A DNA stretch of 64,000 nucleotides from Endocalyx cinctus (Eukaryota; Ascomycota; Sordariomycetes; Amphisphaeriales; Apiosporaceae): NCBI GenBank assembly GCA_001600455.1, contig BCKC01000001.1, forward strand, positions 7,437,899 through 7,501,898, given 5' to 3'. Shown here piece by piece: positions 46,827-57,519 of the stretch. The number at the start of each line of letters is the position of its first letter. Position 1 is the stretch's first letter. The position numbers and the translations under genes are program-made. The notes under the pieces are model-generated. The model saw nothing but the letters and a program-made list of their open reading frames with translations. It made no database searches and had not been told where the DNA came from.

Positions 46827-48062
46827 AAAGAAAGGAGGAGAGGAGGGAAAGAAAAGGTGAAAAAAAATACCCCTTCCTCTCTTCCCGTCTCTTCTTACTT
46901 GTTTTTTTTATGTACTCCCTCTGCTTTTATTCGCTTTGTTTTACCAACCCTTCATCAAGCGCGGCTGCTATGGGTGGCATATAGATGGGATTGCATGCAC
47001 GTATGTATGTATGTATATGAATGGGATGGTATTTTACGTCTTACTGTCTTAATTGTCTTTTTTTTTAACAAAAGAAAAGAGGGCCTCTTCTTATATCTCA
47101 CCTGTCCTCAATTTCCTGAATTGAGCGAAAGGAATGAGAGGAGAAGATATCTGGATGTATGGATGCATGAATATGTGGTAGGAAGAAAATAAAGCACCCT
47201 GATCGTGAAGTGGGCGGGTGGATGCTTGTACATATATATACATACGCAGAATATATATACGTACGTAACGTGCTGTTGCATATAGATCATTTGTTCACTC
47301 AGTAAAATCTTCCACGCCATTGTGTACTTTTGTCTGTCTGTTAGTCGAGTGTTTTAAGTTCAGGTTTTGGCTCTTCGATATCTAGGAGGCGCTATTACAA
47401 TAAGGGGCCGTTTATTAAGGAGATGAAGTTGTTCTCAACGTACTTGGGGCCTAGAATAATTACAGGATGTTTCCAAAGTTCACTGGGAGACTAAGGATCT
47501 GTGCTTGTTGAATTCTTTAAGTTTATCCTCAAGAAACGGTCGTGATTAGCTTCTTCAAAGTTTTGTCTAGAGGGGATGGGGTAGATAAGTTGCTCCTAAT
47601 ATAGATAAACGGCTATGAACGCATAACCGTTCACCCTCGTGCGAAAGCCAGGCAACCCAGAAACCAACCTGTATTCCTAGCACATAGATCAAGTTGGTCT
47701 TCATTCATCTGATACGTATTGAAACTAAACAGAGCCTACCTCAAGATAACTCACCACTCAGATAACTGTCGAGGTAGAATCAATCATCACGAAGTACTTT
47801 CGACGAGACACGGCACAAGAGGGAAAAAAAAATTTTAACTGAGGAAGTCTTGGATTGATTTGATATACATCGGGATTGATTTATCGGTAATGGGGTACTT
47901 TGATACAAAGGGAAAAGGAAGGAAGTTCCGAGGAAAATGACGGAGACCCAGAATAATAAATAAGGGATATAATCTTTTTCGTGTTTCCCCCCTCTCCTTC
48001 GCTTCTTTTACTTTTTTTAAATCTATTAAAGAACAACAAAGTCCAAAAGGATGCTAACCCCC
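46827..48062. other. Convergent spacer
   Basis: 1.2 kb between converging 3' ends of the LSD1-type and ATP synthase genes. It contains (ATGT)n-like repeats near 46999-47020 and a TATA-rich stretch near 47230-47262. No gene is supported. Confidence 0.55.
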
Positions 48063-49280
48063 TTACATATCCGCGGAAGCGGTGGCACCGGTGATAATTT
48101 CAACCAGTTCACCGGTAATGACGGCTTGACGGGTTCGGTTGAAGAGAATCTGGTATTTGTTGATCATCTCACCGGCGTTCTTGGAGGCGTTCTGCGGGAA
48201 TTTTTGTTAATATGATTTTCACTTGCGAAAAATTTGTCTATACCACGAATACTGAAGGGGAGAGAGATAAAAGAGAAGAGCGAGGGAAAGAAGAGAAGGG
48301 TTCCGCTCTTACATCCATAGCGTTACGACGAGCCGAGATCTCGCAGGCGTGACCCTCGGCCAAGGCCCAGTAGAGAGAGTTGGCGAGGGCGTACTCGCGG
48401 AGGTTAGCGAGGACGGACTCGTCTACCTCGAAAGCAGAGAAGTTGGGAGACTGGGTGAAAGCCTCCTCGGAGAAGGCCTCGACCACGGCAGGCTCGTAGC
48501 TGGTGGCGTTGATGAACTTGTTGTGGACGATCTTGATATCCGAGTACTCGGTAGGCAGGCGGGCGATCTGGTCGGCGATGGCCTGGGCGTCGGCGAAGGT
48601 GGGAATATCCTTACCGATGCCGGCGAAGGTGAGGACGATGTCCTTGGCGTTGGTACGGCTCAGCTGGGCTCGGGACTTCTCGCCGATGAGGACAAGGTCG
48701 GCGGTCTCGGCCTCGGCACCGGCCAGGTGACGTCGCATGTATCGCGACAGACCGGAGTGCACACCACCGCAGAGACCCTTGTCGGAACTGCAGACGACGT
48801 ACAGGGTCTTCTTACCCTCATCCTCGAGAGGCTTCGTCTCGGCGGATTCGTATACCTCGTTCGAAGTCTTACCGTACACGCGGGAGTCGTTCATGGCGCG
48901 CTGAGCCCGGTTCAGCTTGGTGGAGGCAACGATCTTCATCGTGTTGGTGATCTTCTCGATGTTACGAATCGACTTTAGACGACCCTCGATTTCTCGCAGG
49001 GTAGCGTAGGTAGCGGCATTTTGAGCGGTGCTATTCAGGGTTTAGAAGAAAAAAAAATTAGTTGATTATTTCAATCTCTTTTCCCTCAACCATCCCAAAA
49101 AATATCTTCCACCAATTTTCTCTCGATCAATTTTGATTTTCCATATTTTTTAATCCACCTCCGATTGTTTGGTACGATTCTGAATGAGAATATAATAAAG
49201 GGTTTGAATGGTTCGACATACCGAGCAGGAATAGCTGCAGCACCAGCTTTCAAAGCCGGTCTTGCCGCCCTCGAAAGCAT
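48063..49280 (-). CDS. ATP3: Mitochondrial ATP synthase subunit gamma
   Basis: Minus-strand exons 49280-49222, 49030-48313 and 48191-48063 give 301 aa, the normal length. The N-terminus [20 protein letters not shown] is a basic mitochondrial presequence. Conserved gamma blocks follow: the N-terminal helix [19 protein letters not shown] with [14 protein letters not shown], the [12 protein letters not shown] signature, and the C-terminal helix [28 protein letters not shown]. The subunit is the rotating stalk of F1 that couples proton flow to ATP synthesis at the inner mitochondrial membrane. Joins are frame-consistent with GTATGT and GTAAGA donors. The 191-bp first intron separates presequence from mature protein, a common arrangement. 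Confidence 0.95.
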
Positions 49281-51262
49281 TTTCGGAAAAAATAAAAATG
49301 AATGAAAGGAAAAGAAGAAATTGACAATTGATTGAGCCTCAAATAAATGATGACCCTTTCTTGATTGCAAGGCGAGCGCAATCAATTCAATTGAGAATGA
49401 TGATAGTATCTATAAGTATTACAAGATTTAGACAAGAAAGCTCTCACTGAACGTTCAATTCATTCAATCATTGCTTAGTGCGGTAAATTCCCGGGTTAAT
49501 GTTTAACTAAACGACTGTTATATGAATAAATCTCTTAGATGTATATCGAAATTTTGATAAAAAAAATTTACTTTACCGGTATATTTATATATCGAATATA
49601 AATTACGCTTTGACCACCTTTGGGGTCTTTTTTTTTTTCTTTTCCTTTTCCTAATTCACTCTCTTATTTTTTTTTTTTTTTTCCCTCTGTCTCCGATCAT
49701 TATTTTTATTCGGTTACCCCTTCATCACCCCCTGACATATTAAACCAATCAATAACCCTGACTTACCTGAGTGTTTAATCCAATCCTTCTGCCGATGCAA
49801 GCTAAGGTAGAACTACCAAGTAGCTAACCCTCTACTTGCATAAGTGTGGGCTGTTCAAACTATTTTTTCGGTAAACTCACATATACACTACATACCTCCT
49901 ACGGTCCTACCTAAGTAGGTATAAGTAGTATAATTATAGGGAGTAATAGGTAGTACACCATACAAAATATAGCAGCCTAGCAGCCTACTGCCTAGCTACC
50001 GGGGCTGGATGGATGATAATATCTGTTCTACTTTGTAAATATCCACTGGTTTCTGACGATAATAACTTTCATTTAATCATCATGCTTCTTATCCGTACTA
50101 GATTTAGGTAATTACCTAGGTATTATCTTAAGTGGTTATTATATTATTCATTAAAAACAAACACCTGTTGTATAATCTTGTGAATATTGCTCGAAGTTAT
50201 TCAGTACCTCCATGGCTGTCGATACTTAAGTCCACGTGTATGGTAAATGGGTACGTCCAACAGCTAATTAGCACCCGTATACTGCTAACCTATCACTACA
50301 AGTACGCTAATAAGTGGTATATCCGACAGATACTACCGCCTATACGTCCAAAGTTCCAAGGTTATCACCAATCTCACTGCGGGTGTCTGCACTTTCGTTT
50401 CTTTCCCCACCAAACCATAATAATCTTCAACTTATCTGGCCAATTACGCTCTCGTATCCTTGAATCAAGCCGTACATAGTTATCCATGGACATGGTATAA
50501 TAGAATAAAATAATAATAATTTTCTTTCTATGTAATGTATGTTTGGAAGCTTAAGAAAAAGAAGAAAAAGAAGACTTGGTATATACCTAGTACCGTAGGT
50601 AGTAAGGTAATAAACACGATAAAAATATCACCTAGTTGACCTGACCTGACCTGACCTCACACGGTTGCGCTGCTTATACTTGTACTTAACTTATCCGTGC
50701 CGTGGACCAGCTTACCTAGGAGAGGCTAGACCTTTTTTTTTTTTTTCCTCTCTTTAATTTCTGAAGCCTTCTTCACTATCATCGGCTTTCTTGGTCTTGC
50801 CTTGGTTGCTGTCCTTACCTTACCTTATTTTACTTTGCCGTCCTTTTTTTTTTTTTTTTTTCCTCAACCGAGCTAGAACTAACCTTTCGATCTNCTTCTA
50901 ATTACTATTTTTTTTTTTTCACCCTTCCCTTCTTACTTTTATTTATTCTTTTTTTTTTTCTTTTCCCTTACTTTTTACCATTCTCTTAATCATTATTACT
51001 TAACTACTCTGAGTGGCTACTTTTCCTTTTCTATTCCCATTTCTCAAACCTTTTGTTTTGCATCAGGGTGGTACACTTCGGTGTTATCCGCCCTTCCTTC
51101 TTCCCTTTCGATTCTCGGTTTTCGAAGTACGTGACCCAATAATAAATATAGCATCTGCGGATCACTACCCCTTCAACTTCGCACGTCAAAAAATACAACC
51201 ACTTTCTCAGCCTTCGATTATTTCCTTTCCTTTAATCATCCACCCTCATCTCTTTTTGCAAA
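49281..51262. other. Divergent promoter region of ATP3 and TOP1
   Basis: Two kb holding promoters and leaders of two divergent genes. Pyrimidine-rich runs (T-tracts at 49665-49682, 50731-50747, 50845-50861, 50910-50920) lie before the TOP1 start. TACCTAGGTA-like words cluster at 49905-50010 and 50105-50125. One undetermined base (n) is at 50894. No gene is supported. Confidence 0.55.
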
Positions 51263-54200
51263 ATGTCTTCCGACTCTGAAGATGATAGACCTTTGGCGCG
51301 TTCCAATGGCAAACGTAAGTGGCTCTATTCTCTCGGCTTCCTTCGTCTCTGCTTACCGCATTCACTACTCTCACGATTTGTTCTCTTCCATTATTCCCGT
51401 ATATCACGTAAACCTCAAAACTTTGATAAACAATATTTTAATTAGCATCACTCGCTGCTGCACTTACCGTACCAGTTTCCTCTGTCGAATCTTTAGATAG
51501 CAGGTACTAACTTGGATCTGCATCTAGTTTCGGCACCTACCATATCCAAAGCGGATGATGACGCGATGGATATCGATTCCTCGGTCACCCCCAAACCTGC
51601 TCCTGTGTCCATTCGTAACGGCCCGGTTGATGACGATTCCGACGATGCTCCGTTAGTGAATGGTAATGGGAAGCGGAAGTCGCGTTCGTCTACGAGCAAG
51701 GTCAACTATAACGAGTCCGATAGTGATGACGAACCTCTGGTATGCGCCCACCCACCGTACCCTTTTCGCCACTTCCCTTGGAGTACGACGTGTTGTCATT
51801 ACTAACCCCCCCACTTCAGACTAAACGCCAAAGGAAGGCAGCCGCGAATGACTCCGACGATGAGCCCATCAGCAAGAAAAAGAGGCTCCCACCTGCCGCC
51901 AGTGAAACCGCGATGGTTGAAGACTCGGATGATGACGTGCCTTTAAACGTGAAGCTCGCCAATAAGCGCAAATCCATCGAGAAGAAAGCCGAAAAGGATG
52001 CCAAGCCGAAGAAGGCACCCGTTAAAAAGATAAAAGACGAGTCCGATGACGAGCCGTTAGTTGCCTCGAAGGGCAAGAAGCGAGTTTCGAATGGTGTCGC
52101 TCAAAAGGGGAAAACAAATGGCGTTAAGAAAGAAGAGTCCGATTCCGATGCGCCCCTGAAAAAGAAAGCCAAACCTGCACCCGCCAAAGCTAAGACAAAG
52201 GCCGAACAGTCCACGCCTGCGAAAAAGGCGGCCGCGAAGAAGGCTAAGAAAGAAGAAAGCGAAGAGCCCGGCGAGGGCGATGAGGAGGAAGAGGAATACC
52301 AGTGGTGGAATGCTCCCAAGAAAGAAGACGACAGCGTCAAATGGGAAACTCTCGAACACAACGGTGTCCTCTTCCCCCCTCCGTACGAGCCCCTTCCGAA
52401 GAACGTGCGCCTCTACCACGACGGCACTCCTGTTGAAATGCATCCAGATGCCGAAGAAGTGGCCGGCTTCTTCGGTGCCATGCTTCACAGTACTCACAAC
52501 GTCGAGAACCCCGTTTTCCAGAAGAACTTCTTCCAGGACTTCAAGGAAATCCTCGATCGCACCGGCGGTGCCAAAGACAAGCAAGGCAAGAAAGTGGCCA
52601 TCAAGGACTTCGAGAAACTAGATTTCAAAGCCATCTTCGAATACTACAATGGAAAGAGTGAGGCTCGAAAGGCGCGTCCGGCGGCCGAGAAGAAGGCCGA
52701 GAAAGCCGAGAGAGATAAGGCCGAAGCCCCGTACATGTTCTGCAAATGGGATGGCCGAAAAGAAAAGGTTGGCAACTTCCGCGTCGAACCTCCCGGTTTG
52801 TTCCGCGGTCGTGGAGAGCACCCCAAGACCGGTAAAGTCAAGCAACGTGTGCTGCCTGAGCAGGTAACCATCAACATCGGAAAGAATGCGAAGGTACCGC
52901 CGCCGCCTCCAGGCCACAAATGGAAGGCTGTCCAGCACGACAACAAGGCTACCTGGTTAGCCATGTGGCAGGAAAACATCAACAACCAGTACAAGTATGT
53001 GATGCTTGCTGCTAACAGTGCCGTCAAGGGTCAGAGCGATTTCAAGAAGTTTGAAAAAGCTCGAGAGTTGAAGAAGCACATTGCTAAGATTCGGAAAGAC
53101 TACACCAAAGAACTCAAGGCGGCAACCACGGCTGATCGCCAACGCGCCACGGCCATGTACCTGATCGACAAGTTCGCCCTCCGAGCTGGTAACGAGAAAG
53201 ATACGGAAAACGAAGCCGAGACTGTGGGTTGCTGTTCGTTGAAGTGGGAGCACATCAGTCTTCGAGAACCCAATACCGTCATTTTCGATTTTCTGGGTAA
53301 AGATAGTATTAGGTTTTACGACGAGGTTACCGTGGATCACCAGGTTTTTAAGAATCTCCGATTATTCAAAAGGAAACCTAAGCAAGAAGGAGACGATATT
53401 TTCGACCGTCTCACCACCTCTCAACTGAACAAGCACCTCTCAAGCTACATGCCTGGTCTGACTGCTAAGGTTTTCCGTACCTATAATGCTTCTTACACAA
53501 TGTCGACGCTGCTCAAGGATTTGAAGGTTTCGAATGCGACCATGGCCGAGAAGATTAAGCTGTACAACGATTGCAATCGCGAGGTGGCCATTCTGTGTAA
53601 CCACAAGCGAACAGTCGGCGCGGGCCATGAAGCTCAGATGGAGAAACTGGGTGACCGTATCAAGGGTCTTAAGTACCAGAAGTGGCGCAACAAGATGATG
53701 CTTCTAGACGTGGATTCTAAGCAGAAGAAGAAGAAAGGGGCCCAGTTTTTTGAGCAGGACCCAGACTTGGATGAGACCTGGATTCAGGAGCATCAGAATT
53801 TCTTAGTTGAAGAGCAGCGGACTAAGATCCAGAAAAAGTTCGAGAAGGATAACCAGAAGCTGCAAGAAGAAGGCAAGAAGCCGATGCCTGATAAGGAGCT
53901 TAAGCAGCGCCTCCAGGCTGCAGATGAATTAGCAAAGAAGTTCAAAAAGGAGAATAAGAGCAAGAAGGTAGAGGCTGAGGGTAAAGCTCCGACCGTCGAA
54001 AAGATCGAAGGGAATATCAAGAAGATCGAAGAGCGCATCAAGACTCTCGAACTCCAAGCCGCTGATCGCGACGGTAACAAGGAGGTTGCCCTGGGCACTT
54101 CTAAAATCGTGAGTACTTACTTGTCTTTCACGTGATGGAAACTTTGATACTAATACTGGCCCCGAATAGAACTATATCGATCCTCGTCTTACTGTAGTGT

Positions 54201-54310
54201 TTGCGAAGAAGTTTGATGTTCCTATTGAGAAATTCTTCTCGAAGACGTTACGAGAAAAGTTCAACTGGGCTATCAAAACGGTTGAGGACGAAGATGACTG
54301 GGAATTCTAA
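51263..54310 (+). CDS. TOP1: DNA topoisomerase I (type IB)
   Basis: Exons 51263-51314, 51504 (or 51501)-51739, 51820-54108 and 54170-54310 give 905 (or 906) aa. The N-terminal 250 residues are a charged Lys/Asp/Ser domain with repeated SDDEP acidic clusters and basic nuclear-import motifs. The core domain begins near [22 protein letters not shown] and carries [42 protein letters not shown] and the catalytic-Arg segment [21 protein letters not shown] Lys-rich linker coiled coil precedes the C-terminal active-site motif SKINYIDPRL with the nucleophile Tyr861. It relaxes supercoils by transient single-strand breaks in the nucleus. Exon 2 can start at either of two acceptors 3 bp apart (TAGCAG), adding Pro-Gly or Arg. 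Intron 2 has a perfect TACTAAC branch. Confidence 0.95.
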
Positions 54311-54873
54311 GTGGGCTACTTACTATGCCCAAGGGGGAAAGGTTCAGGTCACTTGAATAACTTCCAACTGTTCATCGACTGTTCCAATGGGAGGGGAGTA
54401 TAAATCTTGTATATGTTAAAGAAGCATCTCATGGCGTTGCGTTCGGGTTATCATTCATCCTCCACACCCTTAAAACTTGTGGATGTTTTTTTATACGTTC
54501 TCACCGTAGATACTTAGATGACAACCAAATACGAAAAATTAGATTGAACGATCTCGATTGATACTCTACTCGTGACTAGGAATGTAGGTAGGTTGTTACT
54601 TTATCTCGTTATTCGCGCGATACTCTCCTCACCGGACACAGTTTCTCACAATAGTTGGTTTCTAACTAGTATATCAATATGCATTTCAAACGTAGGTAAG
54701 TGATAAAAGTACAATTCAGTTTATGTCTGTAACATGTAATACTAGAAGAAATATGACTGGGAAACCCCCGCCGCCCAAACAAAAGCAGATTAAGGAAGTA
54801 AAAGAAGCCGTAAGTCATTATTTCTGAAATTCGCCAATTCCCAAAATCCTAAAATCAAAACGCCTTAACCCAC
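54311..54873. other. TOP1 3' flank
   Basis: About 560 bp after the TOP1 stop, probably 3' UTR and spacer converging on the small membrane-protein gene. Nothing else is recognised. Confidence 0.5.
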
Positions 54874-55496
54874 TCAACCTAGAAGTGCGCACTCCGATAC
54901 TATTTCGTCTATAACTATGATGACCGACTCTGATTCTCTTTTTTGTCGTCCTTGAAACCATCTCAGGCCAAAGTGTCCGAAGAAACTGCTTAACATAGCA
55001 GCGCTCAAGGCCCATGGGATGATAGCCAAGGTTACCATATTAGTACTACAACTTGTACCCCATCCGAGGAAAATTGCCCATGTTACCCAAAAAATGAAAA
55101 TGGCACTCTGGTATTGATCTTCTTCTCGCCTCCTGTGCGTATAGGAAGAAAAGCAACAGCCCAGCACTAGACATGAACATAGTACCAGCGCAGGAGAGAC
55201 CTTAGTAAGGAATATGTCTGTGGAAGCGTTGAAATTCCTCTGATCAGAGTATAATAGCGGCTTTCTAATGTCAGTGTCTAGCAGAGGTAATAAGTACGGG
55301 ATCGACGGACATCAGGACGATTTACTTCTTCTACCTCTTGCTGAATGATGTATGACGAGCTCACGAAAGCACAGGCCACCGCAGGTATTAACTCGGCTAC
55401 CTCCGCCAGAGCCGCTATCGTCGACTGCGGCGAATCACATGCCGACCGAGTAGATTTCGAAAGCCGGAATGAACGGTATGGTGACGGTAGAAACAT
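54874..55496 (-). CDS. Tentative small membrane protein, unknown function
   Basis: Minus frames 55496-55326 and 55239-54874 join in phase 0 if an 86-bp intron (donor GTAAAT, acceptor GATCAG) is removed, giving 178 aa. Three hydrophobic segments follow one another in the second exon: VSPALVLCSCLVLGCCF, AIFIFWVTWAIFLGW and NMVTLAIIPWALSAAML. A basic loop (HRRREEDQYQ) between the first two and a basic patch after the last give a plausible topology. The first exon has an Ala-rich hydrophobic stretch as well. I do not recognise a family. The start (first ATG at 55496) and the 3' end are uncertain; the model rests on frame and composition alone. Confidence 0.4.
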
Positions 55497-56558
55497 CTAC
55501 AAATTGGACCAAAAATTTTAGGGAAAAAAGAGGGCTCGTCACGACCTGTACGCAGATAGAACCCGGGAGACTAAAAAAAAAAAAAAGAGCTTCGAATGAT
55601 TTCACCCTTTGAGCATAACGACTGAGTCGACGATGGTATGAGAAACTTATTGACCTTATACACTCACGACTTGGTTTCCCAGCCTCGCAAATCTCGGGTT
55701 ATTTCTGTTAATTGTTGACTTGATTGTTAGCATCGGCAAAGATGTCGACCAATTTCGGTGAAGAAGAGCCAGAATAATCTATATGTGGCAATATAGGGTT
55801 GTATCAGATGATCAATCGTCCTACTTGAACAATGCCCGAAGAGGCGGCAGAGTTAGGCTCCAAGAGATAAGGCAAAAAGTGCAGAAGTCCTAGATACTGC
55901 GTAAGCTATCAGGCAACATCTTTGAGGCTAACTTGCATACAGCCCCCTCGGCCAATCAGGTCGAGGATAGGACGTAGGCGCACCGCGAGGCTCTCGGATG
56001 CTTCAGAAAGTGGAAAAAAGGCAACCAACGCTAGGGACAGAGCCTGCATGTCAGATATCGACGTGCTTGGTTAAAAAATACTTATCCGATCTGCCGATGC
56101 GGCATTACGTGCGGCTTCTTACCTGGACCTTAGGCCTCAACGCATACGGAGGGATTCTTGTCCTTGGTTGCTTAACGTTGGATTATGTAGGTGGCAATGT
56201 GCGAAAGGACATGAACTCGCATACTCGCTTCTGCATAACTATATGCCTAGAAAATTATGTGTAAAAACTCCTTCCCCGGCTACCAGGATCCTCCCAGGTC
56301 CCTCCAACCCAAGAATCTGTTCAGAGACCTATAATAGTATACTCCCTAGCATTTCTCTGAAGTTGATATCGCCTAGTCTTTCTACCTGAATGAGTTGGGT
56401 TTGTCGTTTTGACTATTCTACTCACCCTTTCTTGTTCTGGCGCGGAAGGATATAGACAACATTGTCCGGGTTTTTGGTCAAGTAATATTGGGTTCAGAAA
56501 CCCGGCCGTCAATATCTTCGTGGTCTAGAAGTTTAATTATTGTTTCACTATTATCATC
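55497..56558. other. Spacer with short unconvincing frames
   Basis: About 1.1 kb. Frames of 70-90 codons at 55998-56389 show no motif. A word TATATGCCTAGAAAA-TATG at about 56240 recurs in similar form near 57810 (TATATGCCTGGAAAACTAT), which hints at a small duplicated segment. No gene is called. Confidence 0.4.
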
Positions 56559-57519
56559 ATGCATTCGAATAGTTACAAGATGACGGCGTGGGGAATTATG
56601 TTTGGAACGGCCTCCTTATTCCCAGCTGTGCATCCCCACGAGACTATCTTCAGATTTTCGTGAGCACAAATATGCCGCACCCGTGCAATATCTTATTCAT
56701 GTCACGCTAATAGGACTATAGAATTTTATTCATCTTTAGTCTCTCTCTCATATTATACATCAAGTTCAACTGGAACATAGTCAAGAGGTACGTGTCTATT
56801 CGTGTATTCCAGGCTTCCCTATTGAGATTTCGGAACCAGTCCATACTATTTCTCGTCGGGTAAATGATTTGGATTTTTCGGTATTTCTTCCTCGGTCGTC
56901 AAATTTATAGGCTTATTCCATCCTCCGTACCCTCTTCAAATAGGGGAAGCCTACTGACGACGACCATAGACACTTCCTCCCCGTATTCGGCGTCGTCGCA
57001 GCTCTAGCAATAATATTACTACCTCACACCCTTGACTCGATGACATCTTTGGCGATCCGCACCCCGTTACTCATCACCTGGGTGGCTTGGCTCGTGGACC
57101 AGTATCCCTGGCTATGCTGCGAGTGCCGCGAACCCGTACGGACGGAACGGAAGGATACCTTACCTGACGTCGGACCTCTTGGCCACGGCCCGCGCGAGAG
57201 GCGTCTCCGGAAGCCGCCCCTTCCCGGAAGTCCTCGCGCCGCGAAGAAGATATCCCGCTACCGTTGGTCGGAAAAAACATTCCTACCCGTAGAGGAGCCC
57301 GAACCCAATTTGTTTGCCAAGGACTTTTTTGCCCAGGATGATGCCCTCTTCCCTCCTTCTCTTGCCTTCCCGCCGCCGGGCTCGGATGGCTCGGCGGGGG
57401 ATTTATGCCTTTCCTCCCTGGAACTCGAAGGGCCGACGCCGTCCTGGGATTCTCAGACAAGGAGATACTTTTCAGATCGGAACAGTTCATCAAGTCATGA
57501 CATGGAATCAAGTGTTTGA
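56559..57519 (+). CDS. Tentative membrane protein, possibly broken
   Basis: ATG 56559 opens exon 56559-56659, which joins with a GTGAGC...TAG intron (phase 2) to 56740 onward, a membrane-like segment (SLSLILYIKFNWNIVKRYVS, VFQASLLRF, SILFLV). A third block, 56944-57519, continues with HRHFLPVFGVVAALAIILLP, then PLLITWVAWLVDQYPWL, and a hydrophilic tail rich in Pro/Ser. The second join is a problem: the obvious GTAAAT donor (56860) and either acceptor (56910, 56943) break frame, and a TAG lies at 56941. A weaker GTCGGG donor at 56855 with acceptor 56943 gives an open 263-aa protein. It is either intact with an unusual donor or a decaying gene. No family is recognised. Confidence 0.4.
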
